A stretch of DNA of 64,000 nucleotides from Paenibacillus agricola (lineage in GTDB: Bacteria > Bacillota > Bacilli > Paenibacillales > NBRC-103111): positions 1-64,000 of the forward strand of contig NZ_JAAOIW010000019.1 of the NCBI RefSeq assembly GCF_011440305.1, written 5' to 3'. The position numbers and the translations under genes are program-made. Under the pieces are notes generated by a model. The model was not told where the DNA came from. It saw only the letters and a list, made by a program, of their open reading frames with translations, and did no database searches. Below, piece after piece: positions 45,100 through 53,170 of this stretch (positions are counted from its first letter, which is position 1; each line of letters begins with the position of its first letter).

Positions 45100-45378
45100 A
45101 ACGCGATGATGAGAAGAGTAGGAAAAACGTTCTTACACAGAGAGCTCCGGCAGCTGAAAAGGGGCAAAGAGCTTTCTCCCGAACCAAGTCTCTGAGCAGC
45201 ATTCTGGAACCTTCAATGGGGATGGCATGACGGGAGCTCCCGTTATAGAGCTAGAGTATAAGCATTGCCTGCAATGCCGTACTTGAAGAGGTTAATATGG
45301 CGACATATTAATGAACCTGGGGTGGTACCGCGAAAATTTCGTCCCCAAGACCATAGTCTTGGAGGTGAGGTTTTTTTG
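45100..45378 (+). promoter_or_regulatory. T-box riboswitch upstream of glnS
   Basis: The T-box sequence TGAACCTGGGGTGGTACCGCG is at 45312-45332. It is followed by a terminator stem (CCAAGAC with GTCTTGG around CATA) and a T run at 45371-45377. Upstream are stem I features such as CAGAGA paired with TCTCTG and a GGCAGCTGAAAAG-type region. A glutamine codon CAA at 45214-45216 is a possible specifier, but the fold was not computed. The element terminates transcription unless uncharged glutamine tRNA pairs with it. Confidence 0.92.
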
Positions 45379-45418
45379 CTGTTTGACCACTTACCTTATT
45401 CATTAGGAGGAGCCCACA

Positions 45419-47122
45419 ATGGATCATAAAACAGAGCATCAAAACGAAAACTTTTTAATTAAGCTGATTAGCGATGAGCTAGAAATAGGAGCTTTCGCCA
45501 GAGACATGTGCACACGATTCCCTCCCGAGCCCAATGGCTACCTTCATATCGGAAGCGCCTACGCCATCCACACGAATTATGAAATCACCCAAAGGTTTAA
45601 TGGAACCTTTCATCTACGTTTTGACGATACGAATCCCCTTAAGGAGGATATCGAATATGTGCATGCGATTATCGAGGATATCAAGTGGCTTGGCTACGAT
45701 CCGGGGAACCATATCTATTACGGCTCGGATTACTCCGCAGACATATATAACGCCGCTGTTACCTTAATCAAGCAAGGAAAGGCGTATGTATGCGATTTGG
45801 CACCTGAGCAAATAACCGAATATCGAGGAACCTTGACAGAGCCGGGCAGGAACAGCCCCTTTCGAAACCGATCCGTCGAGGAAAACCTGGAGCTTTTTGC
45901 TACCATGAAAAATGGCGGCTTCCCTGCCTTCTCCAAGGTTGTTCGCGCTAAAATCGATATGGGCTCGCCTAACATCAACCTACGTGACCCTGTTATTTAT
46001 CGGATCATCCATGCTGAGCATTACCGGACGGGAACTGATTGGTGCATCTATCCCCTATATGATTTTGCCCACCCCATCCAGGATGCGATTGAGGGTGTTA
46101 CCTATTCCTTATGCTCGATTGAATTCAAAGACCACCGCCCTTTATACGACTGGGTCCTTAAGGAGCTTGGTATTCCTGAGCCACCGCGGCAAAGAGAGTT
46201 TGGCAGGCTGAGCTTAACGGGTGTGGTGACAAGCAAACGGTTTTTGCGGCAGCTGGTAGAAGGCGGTTATGTAGACGGCTGGGATGATCCTAGGCTCCCT
46301 ACGATCCGAGGCTTAAGAAGACGCGGCTTCACACCAGCAAGCATCCGCCGCTTTACACAGGAAATCGGCAGTATCCGAACCCAAAGCACGGTGGATATCT
46401 CGTTGCTGGAGCATGGGCTCAGGCAGGATCTCAAAGAAAAAACGATTAGCCTCATGGCGGTTTTACAGCCCTTGAAGATCGTTATTACTAACTATCCAGA
46501 GGATGAAGTGGAGCTGCTCATGATTGAAAACAACAGTGACAACGAGGCGCTGGGCAAACGAGAGGTTCCTTTTTCCAAAACGATTTATATCGAACGGGAC
46601 GATTTTTTGGAGCTGCCGACCAAGGGTTTTCACCGACTAAGCCTGAATGCGGAGGTAAGGCTGAAGGGTGCGTATTTTATCAAATGCGAGCAAGTGCTGA
46701 AGGATCCGGCAACAGGTGAAATTACAGAGCTTCACTGCACCTACGACAAGCTCACGAAAAGCGGTACCGGATTTACCGGGCGCAAGGTGAAAGGTACGAT
46801 CCACTGGGTTTCTGCGAAGCATGCTGTAACAGCCGACGTTCATTTGTACGAAAAGCTGCTGCTGGAGGAGGGGCTTTCGAAGGATGAAAGCACAAATTGG
46901 GCAGATCGGGTCAACCCACATTCGCTAGTTACCCTAAAGGACGTTATGCTGGAGCCTTTCGTCGAGCAGGCGTGTAGCGACCTTGATAAGGCAAAAAATG
47001 AAGCGAAACAATTCCAATTTTTTCGTCATGGCTACTTTTGCGTGGATAGCAAGCTGGCTACCGTTGACAGACTCGTTTTTAACCGCATTGTACCTTTGAA
47101 GGATACCTGGAATACAAAATAA
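45419..47122 (+). CDS. glnS: Glutaminyl-tRNA synthetase with altered signature motifs
   Basis: A 567-residue class I GlnRS without a YqeY-type extension. Conserved blocks are CTRFPPEPNGYLHIG, FHLRFDDTNPLKEDIEYV, YRGTLTEPGRNSPFRNRSVEENLELF, WCIYPLYDFAHPIQDAIEG and GWDDPRLPT, plus the anticodon-binding beta-barrels. The ATP-binding HIGH motif reads HIGS, and the KMSKS-equivalent reads VVTSKRF instead of VMSKRK. These changes may be traits of a subfamily or may alter activity. AGGAGG is upstream, and a T-box leader controls it. Many Bacillota make Gln-tRNA by amidation, so a GlnRS gene here may be acquired or a second pathway. Confidence 0.93.
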   Translation: MDHKTEHQNENFLIKLISDELEIGAFARDMCTRFPPEPNGYLHIGSAYAIHTNYEITQRFNGTFHLRFDDTNPLKEDIEYVHAIIEDIKWLGYDPGNHIYYGSDYSADIYNAAVTLIKQGKAYVCDLAPEQITEYRGTLTEPGRNSPFRNRSVEENLELFATMKNGGFPAFSKVVRAKIDMGSPNINLRDPVIYRIIHAEHYRTGTDWCIYPLYDFAHPIQDAIEGVTYSLCSIEFKDHRPLYDWVLKELGIPEPPRQREFGRLSLTGVVTSKRFLRQLVEGGYVDGWDDPRLPTIRGLRRRGFTPASIRRFTQEIGSIRTQSTVDISLLEHGLRQDLKEKTISLMAVLQPLKIVITNYPEDEVELLMIENNSDNEALGKREVPFSKTIYIERDDFLELPTKGFHRLSLNAEVRLKGAYFIKCEQVLKDPATGEITELHCTYDKLTKSGTGFTGRKVKGTIHWVSAKHAVTADVHLYEKLLLEEGLSKDESTNWADRVNPHSLVTLKDVMLEPFVEQACSDLDKAKNEAKQFQFFRHGYFCVDSKLATVDRLVFNRIVPLKDTWNTK

Positions 47123-47208
47123 ACCTTGCTATGGACTATAATCCTTAGGCTTGGTATCGGCTACGCTAGGACTTGGGACGGCTGGACCATCACTGCTTAC
47201 ATGGAAAT

Positions 47209-47246
47209 AGCCCTATACCCTTAGCTCTTCCGGGTATAGGGCTTTT
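47209..47246. terminator. Bidirectional terminator between glnS and the sigma gene
   Basis: AGCCCTATACCC (47209-47220) pairs perfectly with GGGTATAGGGCT (47232-47243), followed by a T run. Confidence 0.88.
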
Positions 47247-47288
47247 CTGGTTCAAGTTGTGTAGCCGCTAGTAACCTGTGGGTACCTT

Positions 47289-48089
47289 TTACGCTGCCCG
47301 CTGTAAACAATAGTGGGCTTGCATTGGCATTTGGGATCGAGCCTGTACGGAAAGCTGATAGGGCGCTGGTGCTTGCATTGTTTTGCTACGCACATTATGC
47401 GATTTACGCAGCATACGCGTTTGTACAATGCTGATCGCGACAGCTGGCTCTACTTCATTTCGCTGCGCCAGCTCCACCAGCGTCGTTATATCCCCCATCT
47501 GATACGCCACTGCTAACGTCCGCAGGAAAGCCTTCAAGCCTTCATCCTCGATATGGGAGGCTCTACCCTCTTCAATCTCCTTTCTTACCGCACCTAATGC
47601 GAGTCGGGCACGGTGAAGCGCAGCTTTTACCGCTCCCTCCGTAGTACCGAGCATGGTTGCTGCTTCAGAGCTGGAATAGCCGCATACATCACGGAGCAAA
47701 AAGACGGTTCGCTGCAAGGGTGATACATGCTTCATCAAAGCTGCGAAAGCATCTTCGATCCCCAAAGTCCCATATTCCGGCCACGAAGCCCTTGGGCTTT
47801 GCTGCTGCATAATGACTGCCCATAGCTGATTCCTGCGTATGTTATCGATCCATATATTTTTTGCTGCCCTTAGCAATAACGCTTCTGTATTAGGGTGCTG
47901 GAACTCCCGTAATTTCGTTATCGTTTTTAGCCAGGTATCCTGCGCTAAATCCTCAGCTTCCCATAAAGAGCCTGTCAAGGACAAGCAATAGCGGTTTAAT
48001 GTAGCCTGCAGCTGCTTTACAAAAGGCTCTATCAACTCAGGCTCATTAAAAGCTATATCGTTAGAAACTATACAATCCACTAAGATCAT
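47289..48089 (-). CDS. Sigma-70 family (ECF-like) RNA polymerase sigma factor
   Basis: A 266-residue protein. Region 2 is RYCLSLTGSLWEAEDLAQDTWLKTITKLREFQHPNTEALLLRAAKNIWIDNIRRN. Region 4 is VSPLQRTVFLLRDVCGYSSSEAATMLGTTEGAVKAALHRARLALG. The C-terminal extension (about 180-266) continues LRTLAVAYQMGDITTLVELAQRNEVEPA and then a region rich in Gln, Met and Arg. The SnoaL-like extension of ECF41-type factors is not evident. No anti-sigma gene is adjacent, so regulation may lie in the C-terminal extension. Function unknown. Confidence 0.85.
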   Translation of the reverse strand: MILVDCIVSNDIAFNEPELIEPFVKQLQATLNRYCLSLTGSLWEAEDLAQDTWLKTITKLREFQHPNTEALLLRAAKNIWIDNIRRNQLWAVIMQQQSPRASWPEYGTLGIEDAFAALMKHVSPLQRTVFLLRDVCGYSSSEAATMLGTTEGAVKAALHRARLALGAVRKEIEEGRASHIEDEGLKAFLRTLAVAYQMGDITTLVELAQRNEVEPAVAISIVQTRMLRKSHNVRSKTMQAPAPYQLSVQARSQMPMQAHYCLQRAA

Positions 48090-48349
48090 ATGGCACGCTC
48101 CTTTGCTTAGATTATGTCATCCATTACATGCTGGTTATCCTCAGTAAACGAACCAGCTTCACGAAAAGATACGCAGCAGCTGCAAATTGTTGCTTAAAAC
48201 TGTATAAACAGGTTATCGCATCGATGGTAACACGTCAAATCCTCATTTTGCTGAAAGAAGCTTCTACATAATGACTGCCTCCGTATCTTTCCCAAGCTTT
48301 TATTCGTTTACATCAGGTAACATGAAAACACAAAATGGAGGCTACCCAA

Positions 48350-48937
48350 ATGAGTGCTTATGTACCTTATGTTGTCGAACAAACCGGGCGTGGAGAAAGA
48401 TCCTATGATATTTATTCGCGGCTGCTTAAAGACCGCATCGTTTTCCTAGGATCCGCGATTGATGATCAAGTGGCAAACAGCATTACAGCCCAGCTGTTAT
48501 TTCTAGCGGCGGAGGATCCGAACAAAGAAATCAGTATGTATATTAATAGTCCCGGTGGCTCCACCTCTGCCGGGTTTGCGATTTATGATACGATGCAATT
48601 CGTGAAGCCCCCTGTCCATACGATATGCACAGGATTTGCGGCATCGTTTGCGGCGATTCTCCTGCTCGCAGGCGCCAAAGGCAAACGCTTCGCGTTGCCT
48701 AACAGCGAGATTATGATCCATCAGCCGCATGGAGGGGCGCAAGGGCAGGCCAGTGACATCGCGATCAGCGCGAAGCGTATTTTGCGTATTCGCGAAACGC
48801 TCAATCAATTAGCGTCAGAGCGCACCGGACAGCCACTAGAAAAGATCGAAACCGACATGGACCGAGATTACTTTATGTCCTCACAGGAGGCGTTGGCATA
48901 TGGCATTATTGATGAGGTCATTGTGAATACTGTGTGA
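48350..48937 (+). CDS. clpP: ATP-dependent Clp protease proteolytic subunit (ClpP-like)
   Basis: A 195-residue ClpP. The ATG at 48350 follows ATGGAGG; the ATG at 48335 overlaps that site. The catalytic Ser lies in [44 protein letters not shown], which also holds the catalytic His and the oligomer-sensor QP..GG..GQ loop. Asp is in [25 protein letters not shown]. Residues SFAA differ from the usual SMGA/SMAA next to the nucleophile, suggesting a ClpP paralogue rather than the main ClpP. No CtsR heptads were seen upstream, unlike clpB. It forms the chamber for ClpX/ClpC-type unfoldases. Confidence 0.93.
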   Translation: MSAYVPYVVEQTGRGERSYDIYSRLLKDRIVFLGSAIDDQVANSITAQLLFLAAEDPNKEISMYINSPGGSTSAGFAIYDTMQFVKPPVHTICTGFAASFAAILLLAGAKGKRFALPNSEIMIHQPHGGAQGQASDIAISAKRILRIRETLNQLASERTGQPLEKIETDMDRDYFMSSQEALAYGIIDEVIVNTV

Positions 48938-49220
48938 GTTGGGACGTTAAAAATCTCGCAGCTCCTCAAAAACCTGCAACAGCGCTTCAATGTCTGTCCG
49001 TCCCCAATCCGTTTGCCTGTGCCTAACCCGGTTTCGTTTCCATCTGTCTTCATCCGGCAGGTTATCCCCGCTCCAGTCGAGCTCGACAATGGCAGCCAGT
49101 TTTACCTACCGCAGACTTCTCCAGATGGGTAACCTGACAGGCTGCATTTTTTTTGCAACCGTTCAACGTACTTACAATAAATATCTCCGATATTTACTAT
49201 CATGTTCATTCGACCTTTAT

Positions 49221-49270
49221 AAGCCCCTATTAGTTTACATAATATATATTATGTAAACTAATAGGGGCTT
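49221..49270. repeat. Palindromic dif-like element, copy 2
   Basis: A perfect 50-bp palindrome. The 28-bp core (49232-49259) has arm AGTTTACATAA, centre TATATA, arm TTATGTAAACT. Outer arms AAGCCCCTATT and AATAGGGGCTT are specific to this copy. It lies in the gene-poor stretch after clpP. Confidence 0.95.
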
Positions 49271-49525
49271 GCATAATGTAAGGTACAAGTTTAACCTTTT
49301 AAACTAATTAAAGTCGCGAAAGCTTGTCCAGGGCAGTAGTCGCAGTCGCGACATGCAAAGCGTTTATTTGATCTTCCAAATTCATTGTCAGAGGTCCCGT
49401 GCAGCAGCTTCTATACCTGCAAGCTTTATCGGCGAATTGGCATCGCTGTACAAAATCCGGCTTTCTGGCAGCGTAACAAGTGCCTTGTCTTTCAGGGCGA
49501 ATGGAGCTTGTTGAGAAAGTCCCGT

Positions 49526-49599
49526 AGGACGCTTGAGCACTTCGCACAAACTAAAATGCCGCCCTAAGCGTCCTCATTCGAGAATACCCAGGCGGCATT
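49526..49599. other. Interleaved 9-bp inverted repeats, pseudoknot-like
   Basis: AGGACGCTT (49526-49534) pairs with AAGCGTCCT (49566-49574). AATGCCGCC (49555-49563) pairs with GGCGGCATT (49591-49599). The two pairs are interleaved, so they form either alternative hairpins or an H-type pseudoknot. No gene spans them. Confidence 0.55.
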
Positions 49600-49706
49600 A
49601 CGTATACATTTTAATGAAGGGATATCCATTTACGAGTCTAATATTAAACAATCTGCAAATCTACTCGACATGGAATTCGGAGCGGTGTTCCTCGACAACT
49701 GGAACT

Positions 49707-50408
49707 TTATTTATTGCCAACTTTGACTTCAAAGCTATCGCCTGGCGCTAGCACTCTGCCTTGCTGGCCTTGTGCCTCTAATTGCTGGACAAACGCTAAT
49801 GCATCCTGACGGATGATCGAGAAGGAATTATAATGCACAGGTATAGTAAGCTTGGCACCGAACCATTGGGCGGCCAATAGCGCATCCTCAGGTCCCATTG
49901 TATAATGATCACCAATCGGTAAAAAAGCGACATCGATGTCGTAACGCTCCCCGATCATTTTCATGTCCCCGAACAAGGCTGTGTCCCCAGCATGCAGGAT
50001 GGTTAAGCCTTCAGCACGGATAATAAATCCGGCAGGATTACCTCCATAAATAATCTGCCCCTCTTCAAGCTGGATGCTTGAGCTATGGAACGCTTGGATC
50101 ATTGTAGCTTTGCAAAACTCCAAGTCAACCGTACCACCCAAATTCATATCGATGGTTTGAAGACCTTTGCCCGCCAAATAAGTCGCCAGCTCCACTACTG
50201 CTACTATCGGAATTTGATTACTTTTGGCGATTGGTTCAGCATCCAGAATATGGTCAGTATGGGCATGGGTCAGTAAAATAACATCGGTTTTAATATCCTC
50301 AGGCTTGATAACCGCTAGCTCATTACCTCTTAGAAAGGGGTCTATCACCAAGGATTTGCCATTTGTTTCTAGCTGTACACATGAATGTCCATGATAAATA
50401 AATTTCAT
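49707..50408 (-). CDS. UPF0173-family metal-dependent hydrolase (YtkL-like)
   Basis: A 233-residue MBL-fold protein of the UPF0173 group. Start MKFIYHGHSCVQLETNGKSLVIDPFL, metal motif LLTHAHTDHILDAEPIA, and GDTALFGDMKMIGERYDIDVAFLPIGDHYTMGPEDALLAAQWFGAKLTIPVHYNSF are all standard. AAAGGAGC precedes the ATG. Substrate unknown. It has no partner gene in the same operon; the 51-codon stretch at 50478-50633 is on the same strand upstream. Confidence 0.93.
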   Translation of the reverse strand: MKFIYHGHSCVQLETNGKSLVIDPFLRGNELAVIKPEDIKTDVILLTHAHTDHILDAEPIAKSNQIPIVAVVELATYLAGKGLQTIDMNLGGTVDLEFCKATMIQAFHSSSIQLEEGQIIYGGNPAGFIIRAEGLTILHAGDTALFGDMKMIGERYDIDVAFLPIGDHYTMGPEDALLAAQWFGAKLTIPVHYNSFSIIRQDALAFVQQLEAQGQQGRVLAPGDSFEVKVGNK

Positions 50409-50477
50409 ATCAATCAGCTCCTTTATATTTAGTCCTTTTAGGTCCTTTTAATTCCTTTTAAATTCTCTTACATCCTA

Positions 50478-50633
50478 CTAATCCAGTTCAGCCCGTGAAA
50501 ATAAGTCATTAATCAATGCATTATCTTCACATGCTTCCTTAAAGGCGATTGCAAAATGGCGCATAGCCTCTTTCTCATGGGTATAAGCAGCAAACATATC
50601 CGCTTCCGGATCAAAACGAATAACATCTGGATC
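50478..50633 (-). other. 51-codon coding-like stretch in frame after the GNAT stop codon
   Basis: Directly after the TAG of the gene at 50634-51305, the same frame stays open for 51 codons: DPDVIRFDPEADMFAAYTHEKEAMRHFAIAFKEACEDNALINDLFSRAELD, then a stop at 50478-50480. The composition looks like real protein. There is no ATG/GTG/TTG at its start; the first possible ATG is at codon 13. It may be a second gene with an unusual start, a C-terminal extension cut off by a recent stop codon, or read-through. Confidence 0.4.
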
Positions 50634-51305
50634 CTATAATGGCAATAATGCAACCTTATCGCGCCGCTTCAAGCCTTCAACCATATCCAGCCACTTCACC
50701 GGCTTATCTGGCAGTATCGCATAATACCCAGTCAAAAATTGCACAACCAATTTTGCCGGAATGTCGGCAAGCTCGTCATCCTGGGGCATAAAGCCCAAGT
50801 CAAGCTCCTCAACCGCCACCCCGTTATTTTCCCATGATGGATGCACATAGCCGAGCTCCAACCGCTTGTAGCCTAGATGGGACAGCACCTCTCGGCGCAC
50901 ATAAGGATCCATCGGCTTGACCCCGCCGAACACATGCCCCTCAATGCGGTAGGGGTCATAAATTTCGGCAAACATGCCCAGCATCGGTTTACCAGAAAGG
51001 CGGGCCAGCTCCAGCAAATCCGCCATCCTTTTCTTCACGATAAACCGCCCTATGCTAAGCCCGGCTTGCCCGATAATCGTGAAATCTGTCATCGCTACCT
51101 GCAGTTCATCGTAATAGCGGTATTCGGTTGCACCGACGACCTCCCCCTCGTGCTTGACAACAAATACCCGGATACCCGGATCTTCCAGCGGATCTCTCCA
51201 TAAGGAATATTCCAATACCTCCTCGGGTGGAAACACCTTTTTCATCAGCTCATGCATCAGCAGAAAATTGGGGTCATCTATACTTGTAATACGTAAAAAT
51301 TCCAT
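50634..51305 (-). CDS. GNAT-like protein, family not certain
   Basis: A 223-residue protein from the ATG at 51305 after AAAGGAG; the frame is open upstream to 51377, overlapping the neighbouring gene. LLMHELMKKVFPPEEVLEYSLWRDPLEDPGIRVFVVKHEGEVVGATEYRYYDELQVAMTDFTIIGQAGLSIGRFIVKKRMADLLELARLSGKPMLGMFAEI resembles an acetyltransferase fold, with a truncated or atypical acetyl-CoA loop. It lies immediately downstream of the GNAT/nitrilase pair on the same strand (about 33 bp gap), so the three genes probably act together. The in-frame sequence following its stop raises the possibility that the gene was longer. Confidence 0.6.
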   Translation of the reverse strand: MEFLRITSIDDPNFLLMHELMKKVFPPEEVLEYSLWRDPLEDPGIRVFVVKHEGEVVGATEYRYYDELQVAMTDFTIIGQAGLSIGRFIVKKRMADLLELARLSGKPMLGMFAEIYDPYRIEGHVFGGVKPMDPYVRREVLSHLGYKRLELGYVHPSWENNGVAVEELDLGFMPQDDELADIPAKLVVQFLTGYYAILPDKPVKWLDMVEGLKRRDKVALLPL

Positions 51306-51337
51306 GTCAACGACTCCTTTGGTTGGTATAAAAAGCA

Positions 51338-52138
51338 TTAGCTGTTGTAAAATGCAGTTCGAAACGGGTTGCGCCATTCCATCAGCAGCCCATAATGGCA
51401 GGATTCCTCATCGTCCAAATAGTTCGGGACAACCTGCATAGGAGTGCGTCCGCAGCGCAATAAAAAGGTAATGACTGGGTCCTTGTAGCGCCCCTCCAAG
51501 ATCCCCTGCACGTATTGCTCAATCGTTACGGCCTCTGCAACCTTATGATAGCCCGGCATCCTGCCTCCGCCCAGCAACCGTACCAAGCCTAGCTGTACGG
51601 TCAGCTCATACATCGCCTGCATCAGCAGCTTGCCCAAGCCCAGCTTGCGGGAGGCCGGCCGGATGCACACATCGACGATATACAACGTATCTCCGTCGGG
51701 CTGGTGGTTGCGGATGTACCCATCATCCGTCATGGCTGCCCAGCTATGGTCACCTCTACTATTTCTAGTAATATTAGCGCTAGAACCAGCGTTGTAGCCC
51801 GCACCCTCATCAACGCCAGCGCTAGACGCAGCAGATTTAGTATTGGTGCCATCATCGGCACCATGTGCATCTCCGAGCTTATGATGGACAAGCAAAGCTG
51901 TCATTGACCCAACAAGCTCGCCGCCAAGCTCCACACATAACGCCCCTTCCGGGAACCTTGTGATATGCTCCCGGAGCTGCGCCTCGTTCCACCAAAGCTC
52001 GGACGGAAACGGCGGCGGAAAGCTTTCCTGCTGGATGCGGATTAATGCCGCAAAATCTCGCTCGGTATAATTACGAATGATGGCTTCCCGCGGCTGACCC
52101 TTGTCAAATACATATAACCTTTTATGATAGAGGTTCAT
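51338..52138 (-). CDS. GNAT acetyltransferase, counterpart of the YhcX N-terminal domain
   Basis: A 266-residue protein if started at the ATG at 52138; ATGs at 52162 and 52150 are alternatives within the repeat-rich end of the upstream gene. GNAT features are IIRNYTERDFAALIRIQQESFPPPFPSELWWNEAQLREHITRFPEGALCVELGGELVGSMTALL and YIVDVCIRPASRKLGLGKLLMQAMYEL (acetyl-CoA loop). A Ser/Ala/Gly/Asn-rich insertion (about 85-145) interrupts the fold between strands. In Bacillus, YhcX fuses such a GNAT domain to a nitrilase; here the nitrilase is the neighbouring gene, overlapping by about 17 bp. They are likely functionally linked. Confidence 0.8.
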   Translation of the reverse strand: MNLYHKRLYVFDKGQPREAIIRNYTERDFAALIRIQQESFPPPFPSELWWNEAQLREHITRFPEGALCVELGGELVGSMTALLVHHKLGDAHGADDGTNTKSAASSAGVDEGAGYNAGSSANITRNSRGDHSWAAMTDDGYIRNHQPDGDTLYIVDVCIRPASRKLGLGKLLMQAMYELTVQLGLVRLLGGGRMPGYHKVAEAVTIEQYVQGILEGRYKDPVITFLLRCGRTPMQVVPNYLDDEESCHYGLLMEWRNPFRTAFYNS

Positions 52139-53108
52139 CGTTTTTTTCATCCATCTTTTCATCCATCTTTTCTGATAAACTTTCTGGTACAGATTCTGTT
52201 AGATGTTCTGTTACAGGTTCTGTTAGATGTTCTGTTACAGGTTCCTCGACCTCCCAATCCGTATACAGGTCCGTCCGGCGATCGCGCCAGGTCGTCACGG
52301 AGCCCCGCTCCCGCACCTGCGCCAGCAACTCCAAGTCCAAGTCACCCGTCACCACCATATCGTGGTTAAGTTCGCCTTGCGCCATAATGCCTCCGGGAGG
52401 AAATGGGACATCATTAGGCGTGAGAATCGCGGCTTGCCCAAAGTTACCGCGCATAAAATCAACCGTTGGCAACGTTCCAACCGTGCCTGTGGTCACCACA
52501 TAAATCTGGTTCTCAATCGTCCTTGCATGGCAGGTATAACGAACCCGGTGAAAGCCGTGGCGGTCATAGGTACAAGAGGGGCAGAATAAAACATCGGCGC
52601 CCCGCGCACGCGCCATTCGCACAATTTCGGGAAACTCCACATCATAGCAAACCAATATGGCAATCCGCCCTTTGTCTGTATCAAATATTTCCAGTGCATC
52701 CCCCGCACCCATGTTCCAATCCTTCACCTCAGAGGGAGTGAGATGTAGTTTTTTTTGTACACCCATCCGTCCGTCAGGATAAAATAAATGCGCGGTATTA
52801 TACAGCTTGCCATTTTCAGCAGTAATGTGTGTCCCCGCGATCAGGTGCATGCCCGACTGCTCGGCAAGCCGCTTGAATAAGCTGCGGTATTTTTCCGTAT
52901 AATTAGGCAGCGCCGTGATCGGCAACGCTTTCCCCGAGCTATCGCCTATCGACATTAATTGGGTCGTAAACAATTCGGGAAATAAAATGAAATCCGCTCC
53001 ATATTCCGTCGCAATGGACACATAATGCTCTACTTGCTTTGCAAATTCAACAAAGCTGCCTATCGTATGTAGATGGTACTGTACGGCACTCACCCTTATT
53101 TTGGTCAT
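52122..53108 (-). CDS. Carbon-nitrogen hydrolase (nitrilase superfamily), YhcX C-terminal counterpart
   Basis: A 328-residue nitrilase-fold enzyme. The Glu-Lys-Cys triad is visible: Glu in FILFPELFTTQ, Lys in GVQKKLHLTPSE, Cys in AILVCYDVEFPE. These hydrolases cleave C-N bonds of nitriles, amides or N-carbamoyl compounds; the substrate of the YhcX group is unknown. The C-terminal ~40 residues are low-complexity repeats (EPVTEHLT twice, then EKMDEKMDEKND), encoded by tandem DNA repeats that run into the start of the downstream GNAT gene. The tail is not part of the enzyme fold. Confidence 0.9.
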   Translation of the reverse strand: MTKIRVSAVQYHLHTIGSFVEFAKQVEHYVSIATEYGADFILFPELFTTQLMSIGDSSGKALPITALPNYTEKYRSLFKRLAEQSGMHLIAGTHITAENGKLYNTAHLFYPDGRMGVQKKLHLTPSEVKDWNMGAGDALEIFDTDKGRIAILVCYDVEFPEIVRMARARGADVLFCPSCTYDRHGFHRVRYTCHARTIENQIYVVTTGTVGTLPTVDFMRGNFGQAAILTPNDVPFPPGGIMAQGELNHDMVVTGDLDLELLAQVRERGSVTTWRDRRTDLYTDWEVEEPVTEHLTEPVTEHLTESVPESLSEKMDEKMDEKNDEPLS

Positions 53109-53170
53109 TGCTGGCTCCCCAATCTTTGCTAACTGTCCTTGTTGTATTTTACCCTATCGCGGGCCCGCAC

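Larger units (their letters stand above)
48938..49706. other. Gene-poor stretch between clpP and the YtkL-like gene
   Basis: Almost 770 bp without a convincing gene. Besides the palindrome at 49221-49270 and the interleaved repeats at 49526-49599, only short frames are seen. A minus-strand frame at 49308-49547 carries cysteine-rich sequence that cannot be assigned. Confidence 0.5.

Noticed and set aside
48335-48349. Upstream ATG for clpP
   Set aside because: It is inside the AUGGAGG ribosome binding site of the ATG at 48350.
49308-49547. Cys-rich minus-strand frame of 79 codons
   Set aside because: It overlaps the interleaved inverted repeats, lacks a ribosome binding site and cannot be assigned.
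52124-52369. Short repeats at 52124-52260 as a possible CRISPR or MITE
   Set aside because: They are tandem codon repeats within the nitrilase tail (EPVTEHLT, EKMDEK) with no spacers.
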